Source: Paenibacillus aquistagni (GTDB lineage Bacteria; Bacillota; Bacilli; Paenibacillales; Paenibacillaceae). Taken from it: DNA of 64,000 nt. Under the pieces are notes generated by a model. The model saw only the letters and a list, made by a program, of their open reading frames with translations. It made no database searches and was not told the origin of the DNA. A program made the translations under genes and the position numbers. Location of the stretch: NCBI RefSeq assembly GCF_900177815.1, contig NZ_FXAZ01000001.1, forward strand, positions 1,674,001-1,738,000. Direction: 5' to 3'. Numbering within the stretch: the stretch's first letter is position 1; the number at the start of each line of letters is the position of its first letter. This document shows positions 16,105 to 25,139 of this stretch, in pieces.

Positions 16105-16817
16105 TTCAAAAACCTACTTTCTTGCGTCTTCATGATGTTCTTATAGCATCTCCATACCTGTTTCGACCAAATCAAGCGCGAAGCATCTCAAGCATTTCCT
16201 TATGTTTGAATACTGAGGGGCTTCATCATTGTACCTTAATGCGGTGCCTTGACAAGGTTCTAATGCCGAGATTCAAAGAAATGTCAAATTTCATGAAGCT
16301 ATGACGTAGTAAACGCTGCAATTCACGTCATTTTTTACTACTAACCTCTCTGACAGACGTCCCTAACTAATTTGGGCCTGCCCTTGCTTGGATTTGAAAT
16401 TGGACTATATTGTTTCACGCAAATAACCTCGGCGCAACTGGCGTCGAGGCATAATGATTCATTTAGCATGAAGTTCAGTTAGAATTAAGCATATGCTATG
16501 CGTTCTTCCCTTACTAAAATAAACAACGCCTATTCAACGAAAGTCTTGGCATTGAATAGGCGTGTATGGTATACAACATAACTGTGAGAAATGCGAGGAT
16601 TCACTGGAATCAATATCTGCACAAGCCTCACTGTGCTAGCCAGCGAGAAAATGCTCAGCAAGAAGATCAATCCGTGATCAAAGTGGAGGTTAAGAGAAAA
16701 GGTCCAATGGTATCATCATGGCTTTCATCATACTTGACGATATGCTTGCAGCAGATCCTGAGAATTGCTAGTCAAACAATCGTTAGCCAAAAGTTAGATC
16801 CCTTGTTTTGCATGGCA
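16105..16817. other. 713-bp stretch without a convincing gene
   Basis: This lies between the VanZ-RDD gene start and the spo0A stop. It contains a stem-loop at 16427-16449 (CCTCGGCGC and GCGTCGAGG, one G-U pair) and a stronger inverted repeat at 16526-16563. The only frame of note, on the plus strand from 16566, runs into the spo0A antisense strand and has no family resemblance. It may hold the promoter of the VanZ-RDD gene, but I could not define one. Confidence 0.5.
16526..16563 (-). terminator. inverted repeat, probable spo0A terminator
   Basis: A perfect 12-bp stem with arms ACGCCTATTCAA and TTGAATAGGCGT encloses a 14-nt loop. On the minus strand it is followed by TTGTTTATTTT, which fits intrinsic termination of the spo0A transcript, although it lies about 250 nt past the stop codon. 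Confidence 0.6.
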
Positions 16818-17636
16818 TCAGGATACTTTATGCTCAATTCTCAGCTTATCCGCTACCATCGCAATGAACTCCGAGTTCGTTGGTTTAGACTTGCTGATAT
16901 TAATCGTGTAGCCAAATAGACGGCTGATGCTGTCGATGTTGCCGCGGGTCCAAGCAACTTCAATCGCATGGCGAATGGCGCGTTCAACGCGAGAAGGCGT
17001 CGTTTTGTACTTTTCCGCGATTGCGGGATACAATGTCTTCGTAATGGAGCCGAGAATCTCAATATTGTTGTACACCATGGTAATCGCTTCACGCAGGTAT
17101 TGATATCCCTTGATATGAGCAGGAACGCCAATCTCATGAATGATTGAGGTAATGTTGGCATCCAGATTTTTCGTTTTCGCCATCGGCACGACATTTGACT
17201 TAATGATGCTGGACATGAAGCTGTTCGCACTGCTGCTTGTGGCTTGCACGACACTCGTGCCTGCCAATTGACGAATTCGGTTAGCCAGGACCTCCATGTC
17301 AAACGGCTTCAATATGTAATACGAAGCACCAAGCTGTACTGCACGCTGCGTAATGCTCTCTTGACCAAATGCGGTCAGCATAATGATCTTAGGCTGAGGA
17401 GACAAATCCATCTGACGAAGACGCTCCAGCACACCAAGCCCATCCAGATGCGGCATGATGATGTCCAAGATTAGAACGTCAGGGATTCTGTCTGCTTGCT
17501 CCAGGAACTGCAGCACCTCTTCACCGTTATAAGCAATGCCAGCAACGGCCATATCCTCTTGTTCGGTCAAGAAATCCGATAACAGGTTCGTAAATTCTCG
17601 GTTGTCGTCCGCTAATAATACCTCAATCTTTTGCAC
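16818..17636 (-). CDS. spo0A: sporulation master response regulator Spo0A
   Basis: This 272-residue response regulator is phosphorylated through the phosphorelay and then turns sporulation genes on or off. The receiver domain (residues 1-125) has the acidic pair at 10-11, the phosphoacceptor Asp at about 58 ([12 protein letters not shown]), and the conserved Lys in YILKPF. The C-terminal sigma-A/DNA-contacting domain (about 150-272) includes [19 protein letters not shown] and [22 protein letters not shown] sequence (here [18 protein letters not shown]) ending in [13 protein letters not shown]. The start is GTG with GGGAGG. It follows spoIVB as in B. subtilis. Upstream there is a sigma-H-type promoter with two 0A boxes. 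Confidence 0.98.
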   Translation of the reverse strand: MQKIEVLLADDNREFTNLLSDFLTEQEDMAVAGIAYNGEEVLQFLEQADRIPDVLILDIIMPHLDGLGVLERLRQMDLSPQPKIIMLTAFGQESITQRAVQLGASYYILKPFDMEVLANRIRQLAGTSVVQATSSSANSFMSSIIKSNVVPMAKTKNLDANITSIIHEIGVPAHIKGYQYLREAITMVYNNIEILGSITKTLYPAIAEKYKTTPSRVERAIRHAIEVAWTRGNIDSISRLFGYTINISKSKPTNSEFIAMVADKLRIEHKVS

Positions 17637-17717
17637 TTAGGATCCTCCCTTAAACAAGTTTCGCAACACGTCTTCGTTGAAGCATGGTGAATTTCTAATT
17701 TTCGTTCTCTGATCATG

Positions 17718-17753
17718 TTATTCGACACCCCAAATAAAAATCCTTCTGTCGAA
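17718..17753 (-). promoter_or_regulatory. sigma-H-type spo0A promoter with two 0A boxes
   Basis: On the minus strand GAAGGATTT (17738-17746) matches the sigma-H -35 consensus RNAGGAWWW, and GTCGAATAA (17718-17726) matches the -10 consensus RNNGAATWW, separated by 11 bp, the usual distance. A 0A box TGTCGAA (17721-17727, minus strand) overlaps the -10 and a second TGTCGAA lies in the opposite orientation at 17747-17753, beside the -35. In B. subtilis the Ps promoter of spo0A is sigma-H dependent and controlled by Spo0A~P, so autoregulation is expected here too. Confidence 0.85.
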
Positions 17754-17815
17754 ATCATTTTTTATGATTTTTTTCTTTATTTTTTTGAATAAAACGATTA
17801 TAATAATTAATTTGT

Positions 17816-19213
17816 TTAAAAAACTACACCATTCTCAACATTTCGCTTCATTTCGACAAATGAAGAAAGGTTCACGCGCATGCTGTGAACCTTTCCTTGC
17901 TCATTCCATTCGGCTTCTGACAAGACAATGCCGGCATCCTGAAGCATCCACTCAATAAAGCACCCATAACCTGAGCTCGGATTGTTAACAAAGACATGCG
18001 TAACAGCTCCGATTAATTTATCGTCTTGAATAATCGGACTGCCTGACATCCCTTGTACGATGCCACCTGTCTTCTCGAGCAGCCGCGGATCGGTTACTCG
18101 TATTACCATGCCCTTCGTTGCGGGGGAGGATTGTCTTGTGACATGAACGATCTCGATCTTGAACCGTTCAACCTGCTGGCCGTTAACGACTGTCAAGATC
18201 TCGGCTGGACCAGGCTTCACTTCTTCATTAAAACCAATAGGAATAGGCTTCGTGAACAGACTATGATCGGGATTCGCTGTCATCTTGCCGAAAATGCCAA
18301 ACGGTGTATTGCGCTCCACATTGCCGAGGACACGGCTTTCTTTGACAAAATTAGCTCGTTTTTCACCCGGCTCGCCATTTTGACTCTTAGAGATCGAAGT
18401 TACGTTGGATTGCAAAATTTCTCCTTTTCCTACAACGATCGGAGTTTGAGTGTCCATATCCGTAATGACATGACCTAATGCACCATATACCCCTTGATCC
18501 GGAGCATAAAAAGTCAAGGTACCGACACCAGCAGCAGAGTCGCGAATATACAAGCCAAGCCTCCATAGTTTATCTTCAACATCATACGCAGGTTTAAGCT
18601 TTGCATTGATTTGCTGTTTGCCTCTTTTTACCGTTAAATCAAGCAGTCGATTCGATTCGCCCGCTTTCTTTACGACATCAGCTACCTGAGACACATCTTG
18701 GATCTTCTGTCCATTCATCTTGACGATAAGATCGCCGAGCTGGATGCCTGCCGTTTCGCCTGGAGAAATTTTCTCGTTTTCCCCATTATTTACGAGATGA
18801 TGACCTACGACCAGAATACCATCAGACTTTACCTTTACCCCAATGGTCTGCCCGCCTGGGATGACCTTGAGATCAGGCACCACATTGACCTTAAGCGTCT
18901 TTAAAGGAATACGATTGAAGAGCTTAAGCTTAAGTTCTGCTTGTCCTGCCCGCTGTGAAGAAAGGGATATTGGACGATTAGGCATAACATCGAGCGAAGC
19001 GGACTTTACTCCATTTACTTGCAGGATGTCCGGATGATCCACCTTGGCGCTTGCCATGACAGGAACACCTAGACTCAATTGCTTTTGCTGACCTTCAAAT
19101 AATCGCAACTTGCTTGGTAAAGCAGCATAAGTGCGGAATGGGGTCGTTGTGCAGCCCACAATAATCATGATGACAAGCACAAGTCCTAACAGTCGTTTCA
19201 AGTTGGGGTTCAA
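17816..19213 (-). CDS. spoIVB: SpoIVB peptidase (S55 family)
   Basis: This is the serine peptidase made in the forespore that cleaves SpoIVFA across the intermembrane space to trigger pro-sigma-K processing. It has an N-terminal membrane anchor (LLGLVLVIMIIVGC), a central PDZ domain (HHLVNNGENEKISPGETAG to VKRGKQ), and the S55 catalytic region with GALGHVITDMDT (catalytic His) and QGMSGSPIIQDDKLIGAVTHVF (catalytic Ser). The frame runs to a TTG at 19252. I prefer the TTG at 19213 because AAAGGAGTG precedes it by a normal distance. A Cys after the anchor (VGCTTT) gives a lipobox-like look, not typical of B. subtilis SpoIVB. It lies just upstream of spo0A. Confidence 0.93.
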   Translation of the reverse strand: MNPNLKRLLGLVLVIMIIVGCTTTPFRTYAALPSKLRLFEGQQKQLSLGVPVMASAKVDHPDILQVNGVKSASLDVMPNRPISLSSQRAGQAELKLKLFNRIPLKTLKVNVVPDLKVIPGGQTIGVKVKSDGILVVGHHLVNNGENEKISPGETAGIQLGDLIVKMNGQKIQDVSQVADVVKKAGESNRLLDLTVKRGKQQINAKLKPAYDVEDKLWRLGLYIRDSAAGVGTLTFYAPDQGVYGALGHVITDMDTQTPIVVGKGEILQSNVTSISKSQNGEPGEKRANFVKESRVLGNVERNTPFGIFGKMTANPDHSLFTKPIPIGFNEEVKPGPAEILTVVNGQQVERFKIEIVHVTRQSSPATKGMVIRVTDPRLLEKTGGIVQGMSGSPIIQDDKLIGAVTHVFVNNPSSGYGCFIEWMLQDAGIVLSEAEWNEQGKVHSMRVNLSSFVEMKRNVENGVVF

Positions 19214-19335
19214 AGGTGATTCACTCCTTTGCAGTGAGGCTACCGACTTCAAGGGGCACCCCCCTCAAATCGTAACTTTAAGGTAACCTTGACCCCCCTG
19301 TTTTATAAGTGAAAATGATTCCTCAATCCCTTGAT

Positions 19336-21057
19336 TTACGCACCTTTCTGACGTTCCGCCAACTTAAGCATTTCCTGTGCATGATGGAACGTTTTCTCGG
19401 TCACCTCAACTCCGCCCAGCATGCGCGCAAGCTCTTCCACACGTCCAGCTTCATTAAGCTCTCGTACTTTAGTGGAGGTCCGCTCATCGATTACCTGCTT
19501 CTCGATATAATACTGATGATCTGCCATACAAGCTACCTGAGGAAGGTGCGTAATCGCAAACACTTGTCCATTTGCAGCAACCTGCGACAGCTTCTCTGCG
19601 ATAGCTTGTGCCGCACGTCCGCTTACTCCAGTATCCACTTCATCAAATATAATGACAGGAATTCGGTCCACCTCGGCAAAAATGGTTTTTAGAGCAAGCA
19701 TTATTCGTGATAATTCACCGCCAGAGGCGATCTTATGCAGTGGCCGCAAAGGCTCGCCAGGATTGGGCGAGATGAGGAATTCCACATCATCAAAGCCTTG
19801 CTTCGTGAATTTTGTTTCCAAGCCATCTACTTCAACGCCATTTGACTCCTGCAGGCGATCTATGCGAATGCCAAGGCGTGTCCGCTCCATCTGAAGATCC
19901 TTAAGCACCTGCTCAATCTTCACAGTAAGCTCATCTGCCAGCATTCTGCGCAATTGAGAGAGGGCCTTCGCTTGCTTCGTTAAGCGTGCTAGCTGTTCTG
20001 CTTCCTGCTGCTCAAGCTTATGGATGAGATCATCTTTATTCTCAAGCTTCTCCACCTCGGCTTGAATATGCTCAAGATGATTCAGCATGTCTTCAATTGT
20101 TGAACCATATTTACGCTTAAGAGATGTAATGAGATCAAGGCGGTCTTCAATATCAGCAAGACGTTCAGGATTAAATTCAATCTGTTCCCGATAGTCGCGC
20201 AGCTGATAAGCAGCATCCTCCAGCTGATAAAAAGCATTATTGAGCTGCTCAACAATGGGCTGGAACTTCTCAGGATCGACGTTTACAATCTGCTCCATTC
20301 GATCGACAGCAACCGTAACCGCCTCCATCGCGCCATTTCCATACAGGCGTTCGTACGCTCCAATTACATGGTCCATTAGTTTTTCTGCATTGGATAGTTT
20401 GCGCTTCTCTTCCTGCAGCCATTCGTCCTCGCCAACTTTTAACTGTGCGGATGATAGTTCATCAATCTGGAAACGATAAAGATCAAGCATCTGATACGTT
20501 TGCTGACTCGTCTGCTTCAACTGCTCGACTTCTTTTCTGATGCCGACATATCGGTTATATTCGTTTCGGTATGATTGCTTCACTTCTAACAAAGCTTCGC
20601 CGCCATAAGCATCAAGCCAATTCAAGTGCTTGTCTACACGCAAAAGGGATTGGTGCTCATGCTGTCCATGAATGTTGATCAGCATTTCTCCCACTTCCCT
20701 AAGCATAGTCAGATTGACCATATGTCCATTCAAGCGGCAGGAGCTCTTGCCTTGAGCCGTTAGCTCACGACGAATAATCAGCATCTCATCCCTAGAGGCC
20801 GTTAGACCAAGGCGTTCGATTGTATCCCATACAGGATGATCTACATCTAGATCAAATGCGGCTTCAACCTCAGCCTTATCACAGCCATATCGTACAAAGT
20901 CTGCTGACCCTCTTGCACCCGCGACTAAGCTAAGAGCATCGATAATGATTGATTTCCCTGCTCCTGTCTCCCCAGTTAATACATGAAAGCCTTGATGAAA
21001 ATAAAGCTGTACCGATTCAATAACGGCCAGTTGGCGTATCGTTAGCGCTGCTAGCAT
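19336..21057 (-). CDS. recN: DNA repair protein RecN
   Basis: This 573-residue SMC-like ATPase acts early at DNA double-strand breaks. Walker A is near the N-terminus (LTGETGAGKSIIIDAL), coiled-coil arms fill about residues 155-370, and the C-terminal half of the ATPase has the signature HKIASGGELSRIMLALK and Walker B VIIFDEVDTGVSG. GGGAGGGG precedes the ATG. It follows argR by 29 nt, the same order as ahrC-recN in B. subtilis. I see no LexA palindrome in the short intergenic gap, so expression is probably tied to argR and upstream genes. Confidence 0.97.
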   Translation of the reverse strand: MLAALTIRQLAVIESVQLYFHQGFHVLTGETGAGKSIIIDALSLVAGARGSADFVRYGCDKAEVEAAFDLDVDHPVWDTIERLGLTASRDEMLIIRRELTAQGKSSCRLNGHMVNLTMLREVGEMLINIHGQHEHQSLLRVDKHLNWLDAYGGEALLEVKQSYRNEYNRYVGIRKEVEQLKQTSQQTYQMLDLYRFQIDELSSAQLKVGEDEWLQEEKRKLSNAEKLMDHVIGAYERLYGNGAMEAVTVAVDRMEQIVNVDPEKFQPIVEQLNNAFYQLEDAAYQLRDYREQIEFNPERLADIEDRLDLITSLKRKYGSTIEDMLNHLEHIQAEVEKLENKDDLIHKLEQQEAEQLARLTKQAKALSQLRRMLADELTVKIEQVLKDLQMERTRLGIRIDRLQESNGVEVDGLETKFTKQGFDDVEFLISPNPGEPLRPLHKIASGGELSRIMLALKTIFAEVDRIPVIIFDEVDTGVSGRAAQAIAEKLSQVAANGQVFAITHLPQVACMADHQYYIEKQVIDERTSTKVRELNEAGRVEELARMLGGVEVTEKTFHHAQEMLKLAERQKGA

Positions 21058-21086
21058 TCGGGTCCCCCTCCCAAACTGTTCCCAAA

Positions 21087-21536
21087 TTAGGACATGTAGC
21101 CCATCACTTGGTCGATGACTTGCTTTGTCTTTTCCTTGGATCTGCAGATCATCAGGATGGTATCATCTCCGCAGATCGTACCCAAGATATCGTTCCATTC
21201 CAAGGAATCCATATGCACGGCAATGGCATTAGCTGTTCCCGGCAGGCATTTGATTACGACTTGGTTCTCCGCACTATCGATGCTTACGAATCCATCCAGC
21301 AGCGCCCGCTTCAATTTTTGAGCGGGATTGAAGCGCTGATCGATCGGAAGGGAGTATTTATATCTTCCGTTATTCATCGGCACCTTAATCAAGTGCAGTT
21401 CCTTCATATCGCGAGAGACGGTGGCTTGAGTCACATGGTAACCTGCCTTGCGCAAGGAATCGACCAATTCATCTTGCGTCTCTATATCGTTGTTCATAAT
21501 AATTTCTTTAATCTTAATATGCCTTTGTCCCTTCAT
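21087..21536 (-). CDS. argR: arginine repressor ArgR/AhrC
   Basis: This arginine-responsive hexameric regulator of about 149 residues represses arginine synthesis and activates catabolism. The N-terminal winged helix covers residues 1-70 ([30 protein letters not shown]). The C-terminal oligomerisation and arginine-binding domain ends in [16 protein letters not shown], with the GDD-type ligand motif. The frame could begin at a TTG at 21548, but TTGGAGGT lies immediately before the ATG at 21536. Between an unknown gene and recN, inside the tlyA-recN order typical of Bacillales. Confidence 0.95.
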   Translation of the reverse strand: MKGQRHIKIKEIIMNNDIETQDELVDSLRKAGYHVTQATVSRDMKELHLIKVPMNNGRYKYSLPIDQRFNPAQKLKRALLDGFVSIDSAENQVVIKCLPGTANAIAVHMDSLEWNDILGTICGDDTILMICRSKEKTKQVIDQVMGYMS

Positions 21537-21630
21537 ACGGACCTCCAAGTCAATTCATCAATTGGTTTGTTATGTTTATTTTACACGATCTTTGTTAGGA
21601 TTACTTCTGTTAACAGCAATGAAAAAACAT

Positions 21631-22098
21631 TCATTCGCTAGTTGATGCAGGCTCTCCTACTTCCATACGGATCAACCTTACACTTCGTTCCGCCAGATTC
21701 ACCACAAGCACGCCGTCAGCATCGGGAAAAGCGTAAAAGTAAGGAAGCCATTGCTTTCTCAGTCCAGCAGCATTCCAGTCCAACTGCATGCGCTCACGAG
21801 CAATACGAACCACATACCATCGTTCCTCCTGCTGCGCCACTAGATCAACCCACAATCTGCTCGGGAGCTCTTCACTGTCATCTAGATAAAAAGACATCGG
21901 CACATGGAACTTCCCGCCAATAATCTCAAAGCCCTCTTTCTCAAGCAGAATCTCGACTTCTTCATCATGAACGTAATATTCAGACAAAAAAAGCTGCTCC
22001 AGCGGCTCTTCTCGGTAAAGCGAGCGATAGAAAAACACGACTACCCAGATCACGGCAATGACGATGATCAATATAAGCACTATTCCCTCGTTAAACAT
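21631..22098 (-). CDS. unrecognised membrane-anchored protein (155 aa)
   Basis: I do not recognise a named family. Residues about 5-24 form one hydrophobic helix (GIVLILIIVIAVIWVVVFFY). The remainder is a soluble acidic domain with ESEEV-like helices (YYVHDEEVEILLEKEGFEIIG) and beta-strand-rich segments (RLWVDLVAQQEERWYVVRIA, DGVLVVNLAERSVRLIRM). The ribosome-binding site is weak. It sits between tlyA and argR, a place where B. subtilis has no counterpart that I can name. The single N-terminal helix points to a membrane-tethered cytoplasmic or extracytoplasmic protein, orientation uncertain. Confidence 0.7.
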   Translation of the reverse strand: MFNEGIVLILIIVIAVIWVVVFFYRSLYREEPLEQLFLSEYYVHDEEVEILLEKEGFEIIGGKFHVPMSFYLDDSEELPSRLWVDLVAQQEERWYVVRIARERMQLDWNAAGLRKQWLPYFYAFPDADGVLVVNLAERSVRLIRMEVGEPASTSE

Positions 22099-22150
22099 TG
22101 CTTATCCAACACCTGCCCTGTAGGTTGGTAGGAACTACTGGCTTTACGCC

Positions 22151-22183
22151 AAAAGAAACCCACCCTAGAGGAGTGAGTTTCTT
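22151..22183 (-). terminator. terminator after tlyA
   Basis: On the minus strand AAGAAACTCACTC pairs with the later GGTGGGTTTCTT using G-U pairs, and TTTT follows. It begins about 20 nt after the tlyA stop codon. It separates the dxs-tlyA transcript from the unknown gene and argR. Confidence 0.65.
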
Positions 22184-22205
22184 GGTTGCTGCTTAGCTAA
22201 GACGC

Positions 22206-23054
22206 TTATGAAGACACGGAACGAAAGGTTCGATTCGCTTCTGTAACAACGTCATCAATCCTATCTCGGGATACGTAGGCTGCTTGCGGTTCAGATGATT
22301 GCCCCTCTATAGGAACAACCTGCCAATAAGCTAGAAATTCAATATTTCCTTCTCCGCCTGTGATGGGAGAATACGTTAGTCCTTTAAGCTCAAAGCCCAT
22401 ATCTGCGGCAAAATCCAAAATATCACGCAGTACCGAAATATGCGTGTTTGGGTCCTTGACTACTCCAGTCTTGCCAACCTTGTCTCTGCCTGCTTCGAAT
22501 TGCGGCTTAATCAAGGCGATGACCGTGCCCGGCTTCGCAATAATGGCTTTGAGCGGTGGGAGAATCAGCTTCAACGATATAAAGCTGACATCGATCGTCG
22601 CCATATTTGGCGTCGGACCATCCAAGTGCTCACGCTCAACATATCGGAAATTAGTACGCTCCATGACCTTGACACGCTCATCATTGCGAAGAGACCAATC
22701 CAGTTGGTTGTAGCCCACATCTATAGCATAGACGAGACTTGCACCATGCTGAAGCGCGCAATCGGTAAAGCCTCCCGTTGAAGAGCCGATGTCCATCATC
22801 GTAATGCCGTCCATATCAAGCTCAAATGTGCGAATAGCCTTCTCCAGCTTAAGGCCGCCTCTGCCCACATAAGGATGGGGCGCACCTTTCACCGTAATCT
22901 CAGCTGCCCGCGGGATCTTCATCCCAGGCTTCTCAATACGTTCGCCATCGGCGAACACTAATCCTGCCATAATCGAGGCCTTGGCTTTCTCACGGCTCTC
23001 GAAGTAAGCCTGCTCGACCAGCAAGACATCAATGCGTTCTTTCGAAGTTGACAT
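22206..23054 (-). CDS. tlyA: TlyA-family S4/FtsJ-like RNA methyltransferase
   Basis: This 282-residue protein corresponds to B. subtilis YqxC. It has an N-terminal S4 RNA-binding domain (RIDVLLVEQAYFESREKAKA) and an FtsJ-like Rossmann methyltransferase domain with the AdoMet loop DIGSSTGGFTDC and DVSFISLKLILPPL. In mycobacteria TlyA 2'-O-methylates rRNA and sensitises ribosomes to capreomycin. Older annotation as a haemolysin is not supported by the fold. AGGAG precedes the ATG and dxs ends 25 nt upstream. Confidence 0.93.
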   Translation of the reverse strand: MSTSKERIDVLLVEQAYFESREKAKASIMAGLVFADGERIEKPGMKIPRAAEITVKGAPHPYVGRGGLKLEKAIRTFELDMDGITMMDIGSSTGGFTDCALQHGASLVYAIDVGYNQLDWSLRNDERVKVMERTNFRYVEREHLDGPTPNMATIDVSFISLKLILPPLKAIIAKPGTVIALIKPQFEAGRDKVGKTGVVKDPNTHISVLRDILDFAADMGFELKGLTYSPITGGEGNIEFLAYWQVVPIEGQSSEPQAAYVSRDRIDDVVTEANRTFRSVSS

Positions 23055-23079
23055 GCCTTAACTCCTGTCTATATGGCTG

Positions 23080-24978
23080 CTATGCTCGACTTAAGCGATT
23101 ATCCCCTCGAGAATACAGCAGCGCTCTCATTTCCTCAACAAGATGCTCTGCGGTTAATCCAGCCTCAGCCCGTTGTTCCTTAATGCTTCCATGCTCAACA
23201 AAATAATCCGGAACCCCAATTGGATATACGATCTGGTTGAAGATATGATGGGTTGCATAGAACTCCAATACCGCGCTTCCAAGCCCGCCTGCAAGACATG
23301 CTTCTTCAAGCACAACCATCGGCAGATGCTCTTTTGCCAATTGCAGCAGCATCTCTTCATCCAACGGCTTGATGTATCTCGCATTAATGACTCGAATATT
23401 CAAGCCCTCGCGCTTGAGCAATTCACTCGCTTCCTCCGCAACTGGAATCATCGGGCCAATTGCCAGAATGGCGGCACTGTCCCCTTTTCGCACGATCTCC
23501 CATTGACCGATTGGTATCGGGGTCAGTTCTTGATCGATGACAGCCCCTGTGCCATTAATCCGAGGATAGCGAACAGAGATCGGCCCTTCATTATAATCAA
23601 CAGCCGTCTTCATCATCCGGCGAAGTTCATTCTCATCCTTCGGCATCATCATGACCATATTTGGAATATGACGCATAAAGGCAATATCGTACACCCCTTG
23701 ATGGGTCTCTCCATCAGGCCCAACAAAGCCCGCTCGGTCAATGGCAAAGATGACATTGGCATCCTGACGGCAAATGTCATGCACGACCTGATCATAAGCG
23801 CGCTGCAAGAAGGTCGAGTATACCGCAAAGATAGGCTTCATCCCTTCTATTGCCAGAGCGGCACACATCGTCGCAGCATGCTGCTCCGCAATGCCGACAT
23901 CGATCATCCGGCCTGGGAATTTCTCTGCGAACTTGAGCAGCCCAGAACCGCCTGGCATTGCAGGTGTAACGGCTACAATTCGTTCATCCTGGCTTGCAAG
24001 CTCCATGAGCACATTGCCAAATACCTCGGTGTACATCGGATTGCCGACAGCCTTCATCACTTGGCCAGATTCAATCTTATAAGGTGTAATTCCATGCCAC
24101 TTGTGCGAATCAGCCTCGGCAGGCGAATAGCCCTTTCCTTTTGTCGTCATGACATGTACAAGCACAGGACCTTCTACTCGATTGGCCTGCTCGAACGTCT
24201 CCAGCAGCTTGCTGACATCATGGCCATCGACAGGTCCCAAATAAGTAAAACCAAATTCTTCAAACAGCATTCCTTGAACGACAAGGTATTTGAAACCGTC
24301 TTTTACACGCTCCGCTGTCTTTGCGAGCTTCCCGCCAATCGCTGGGATTTTCTTGAGAAGCTGTTCGAGCTCTTCCTTTGCCTTCACATAGGTACGATCC
24401 GATCGAATTTTGGACAAATAGTTATGCATCGCACCAACATTTGGCGCAATCGACATCTCATTGTCATTCAGAACGACCATCAGATTGCTCTTCTCATGCC
24501 CAATATGGTTCAAAGCCTCAAACGCCATGCCGCCAGTCAAGGCACCATCGCCAATGATGGCCACTACTTTGTTGCTCTCACCCTTATAATCTCGGGCAAG
24601 CGCCATTCCCATAGCAGCCGACAAGGAGGTGCTGCTGTGTCCAGCCTCCCATACATCATGCTCGCTCTCCGAGCGCTTAACAAACCCACATAGACCTTGA
24701 TATTGGCGAAGCGTATGGAAGCGGTCCTTGCGACCCGTTAATATCTTATGAACATAGGCCTGATGCCCAACATCGAACAAGAACTTATCATCAGGACTGT
24801 TATACATGTAATGAAGGGCAATTGTGAGCTCGACTACACCAAGATTCGGTGCTAGATGTCCACCAGTTGCAGATAATTGTTCAATTAAATATTGTCTTAT
24901 TTCTTGAGCAAGCGTTGGCAGTTGCTCTACCTTAAGCCGCTTCAGATCACTTGGTTGATTTATCTGTTCGAGCAGCAC
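23080..24978 (-). CDS. dxs: 1-deoxy-D-xylulose-5-phosphate synthase
   Basis: This 632-residue thiamine diphosphate enzyme is the first step of the MEP isoprenoid pathway, condensing pyruvate and glyceraldehyde 3-phosphate. Visible are [16 protein letters not shown], the cofactor motif [27 protein letters not shown] and the transketolase-like [11 protein letters not shown]. The start is GTG after GAGGGAATT. It lies upstream of tlyA and downstream of the ispA/xse block, as in B. subtilis. A TATAAT -10 and an 18-bp inverted repeat lie upstream, so it can be transcribed separately from ispA. Confidence 0.97.
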   Translation of the reverse strand: MLLEQINQPSDLKRLKVEQLPTLAQEIRQYLIEQLSATGGHLAPNLGVVELTIALHYMYNSPDDKFLFDVGHQAYVHKILTGRKDRFHTLRQYQGLCGFVKRSESEHDVWEAGHSSTSLSAAMGMALARDYKGESNKVVAIIGDGALTGGMAFEALNHIGHEKSNLMVVLNDNEMSIAPNVGAMHNYLSKIRSDRTYVKAKEELEQLLKKIPAIGGKLAKTAERVKDGFKYLVVQGMLFEEFGFTYLGPVDGHDVSKLLETFEQANRVEGPVLVHVMTTKGKGYSPAEADSHKWHGITPYKIESGQVMKAVGNPMYTEVFGNVLMELASQDERIVAVTPAMPGGSGLLKFAEKFPGRMIDVGIAEQHAATMCAALAIEGMKPIFAVYSTFLQRAYDQVVHDICRQDANVIFAIDRAGFVGPDGETHQGVYDIAFMRHIPNMVMMMPKDENELRRMMKTAVDYNEGPISVRYPRINGTGAVIDQELTPIPIGQWEIVRKGDSAAILAIGPMIPVAEEASELLKREGLNIRVINARYIKPLDEEMLLQLAKEHLPMVVLEEACLAGGLGSAVLEFYATHHIFNQIVYPIGVPDYFVEHGSIKEQRAEAGLTAEHLVEEMRALLYSRGDNRLSRA

Positions 24979-25065
24979 GGGAATTCCCTCGCTTTCCTCA
25001 TTCCGTCTATAGCCTTAACAGAAAGGATCAAACCTCACTAGGCATCATGAATGATAGGTGGTTTG

Positions 25066-25109
25066 TGATAATGAACATTATCATTCCATTCTACATGGGC
25101 ATTATTATA
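25066..25109 (-). promoter_or_regulatory. dxs promoter region with 18-bp inverted repeat
   Basis: A TATAAT -10 lies on the minus strand at 25104-25109, but the -35 is weak. About 20 bp downstream of it, at 25066-25083, is a perfect inverted repeat of two 8-bp arms with a 2-bp centre (TGATAATG, AA, CATTATCA). The repeat lies in the 5' leader of dxs. It could be an operator or an RNA hairpin. The spacing of TGATAAT arms (7-4-7) does not match the 7-1-7 Fur, PerR or Zur boxes. Confidence 0.5.
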
Positions 25110-25139
25110 ACATAATTTACGAAAAATCACGCTTATCGA

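Noticed and set aside
16566..16919. 117-residue ORF overlapping the spo0A 3' end
   Set aside because: It has no ribosome-binding site and most of its conserved part is antisense to spo0A.
23173..24693. 506-residue open frame on the plus strand
   Set aside because: It is antisense to dxs, has no ribosome-binding site or family resemblance, and has the odd composition expected from the complement of a conserved gene.
25066..25083. Fur/PerR/Zur box
   Set aside because: The TGATAAT arms are separated by 4 bp, not the single bp of the 7-1-7 box.
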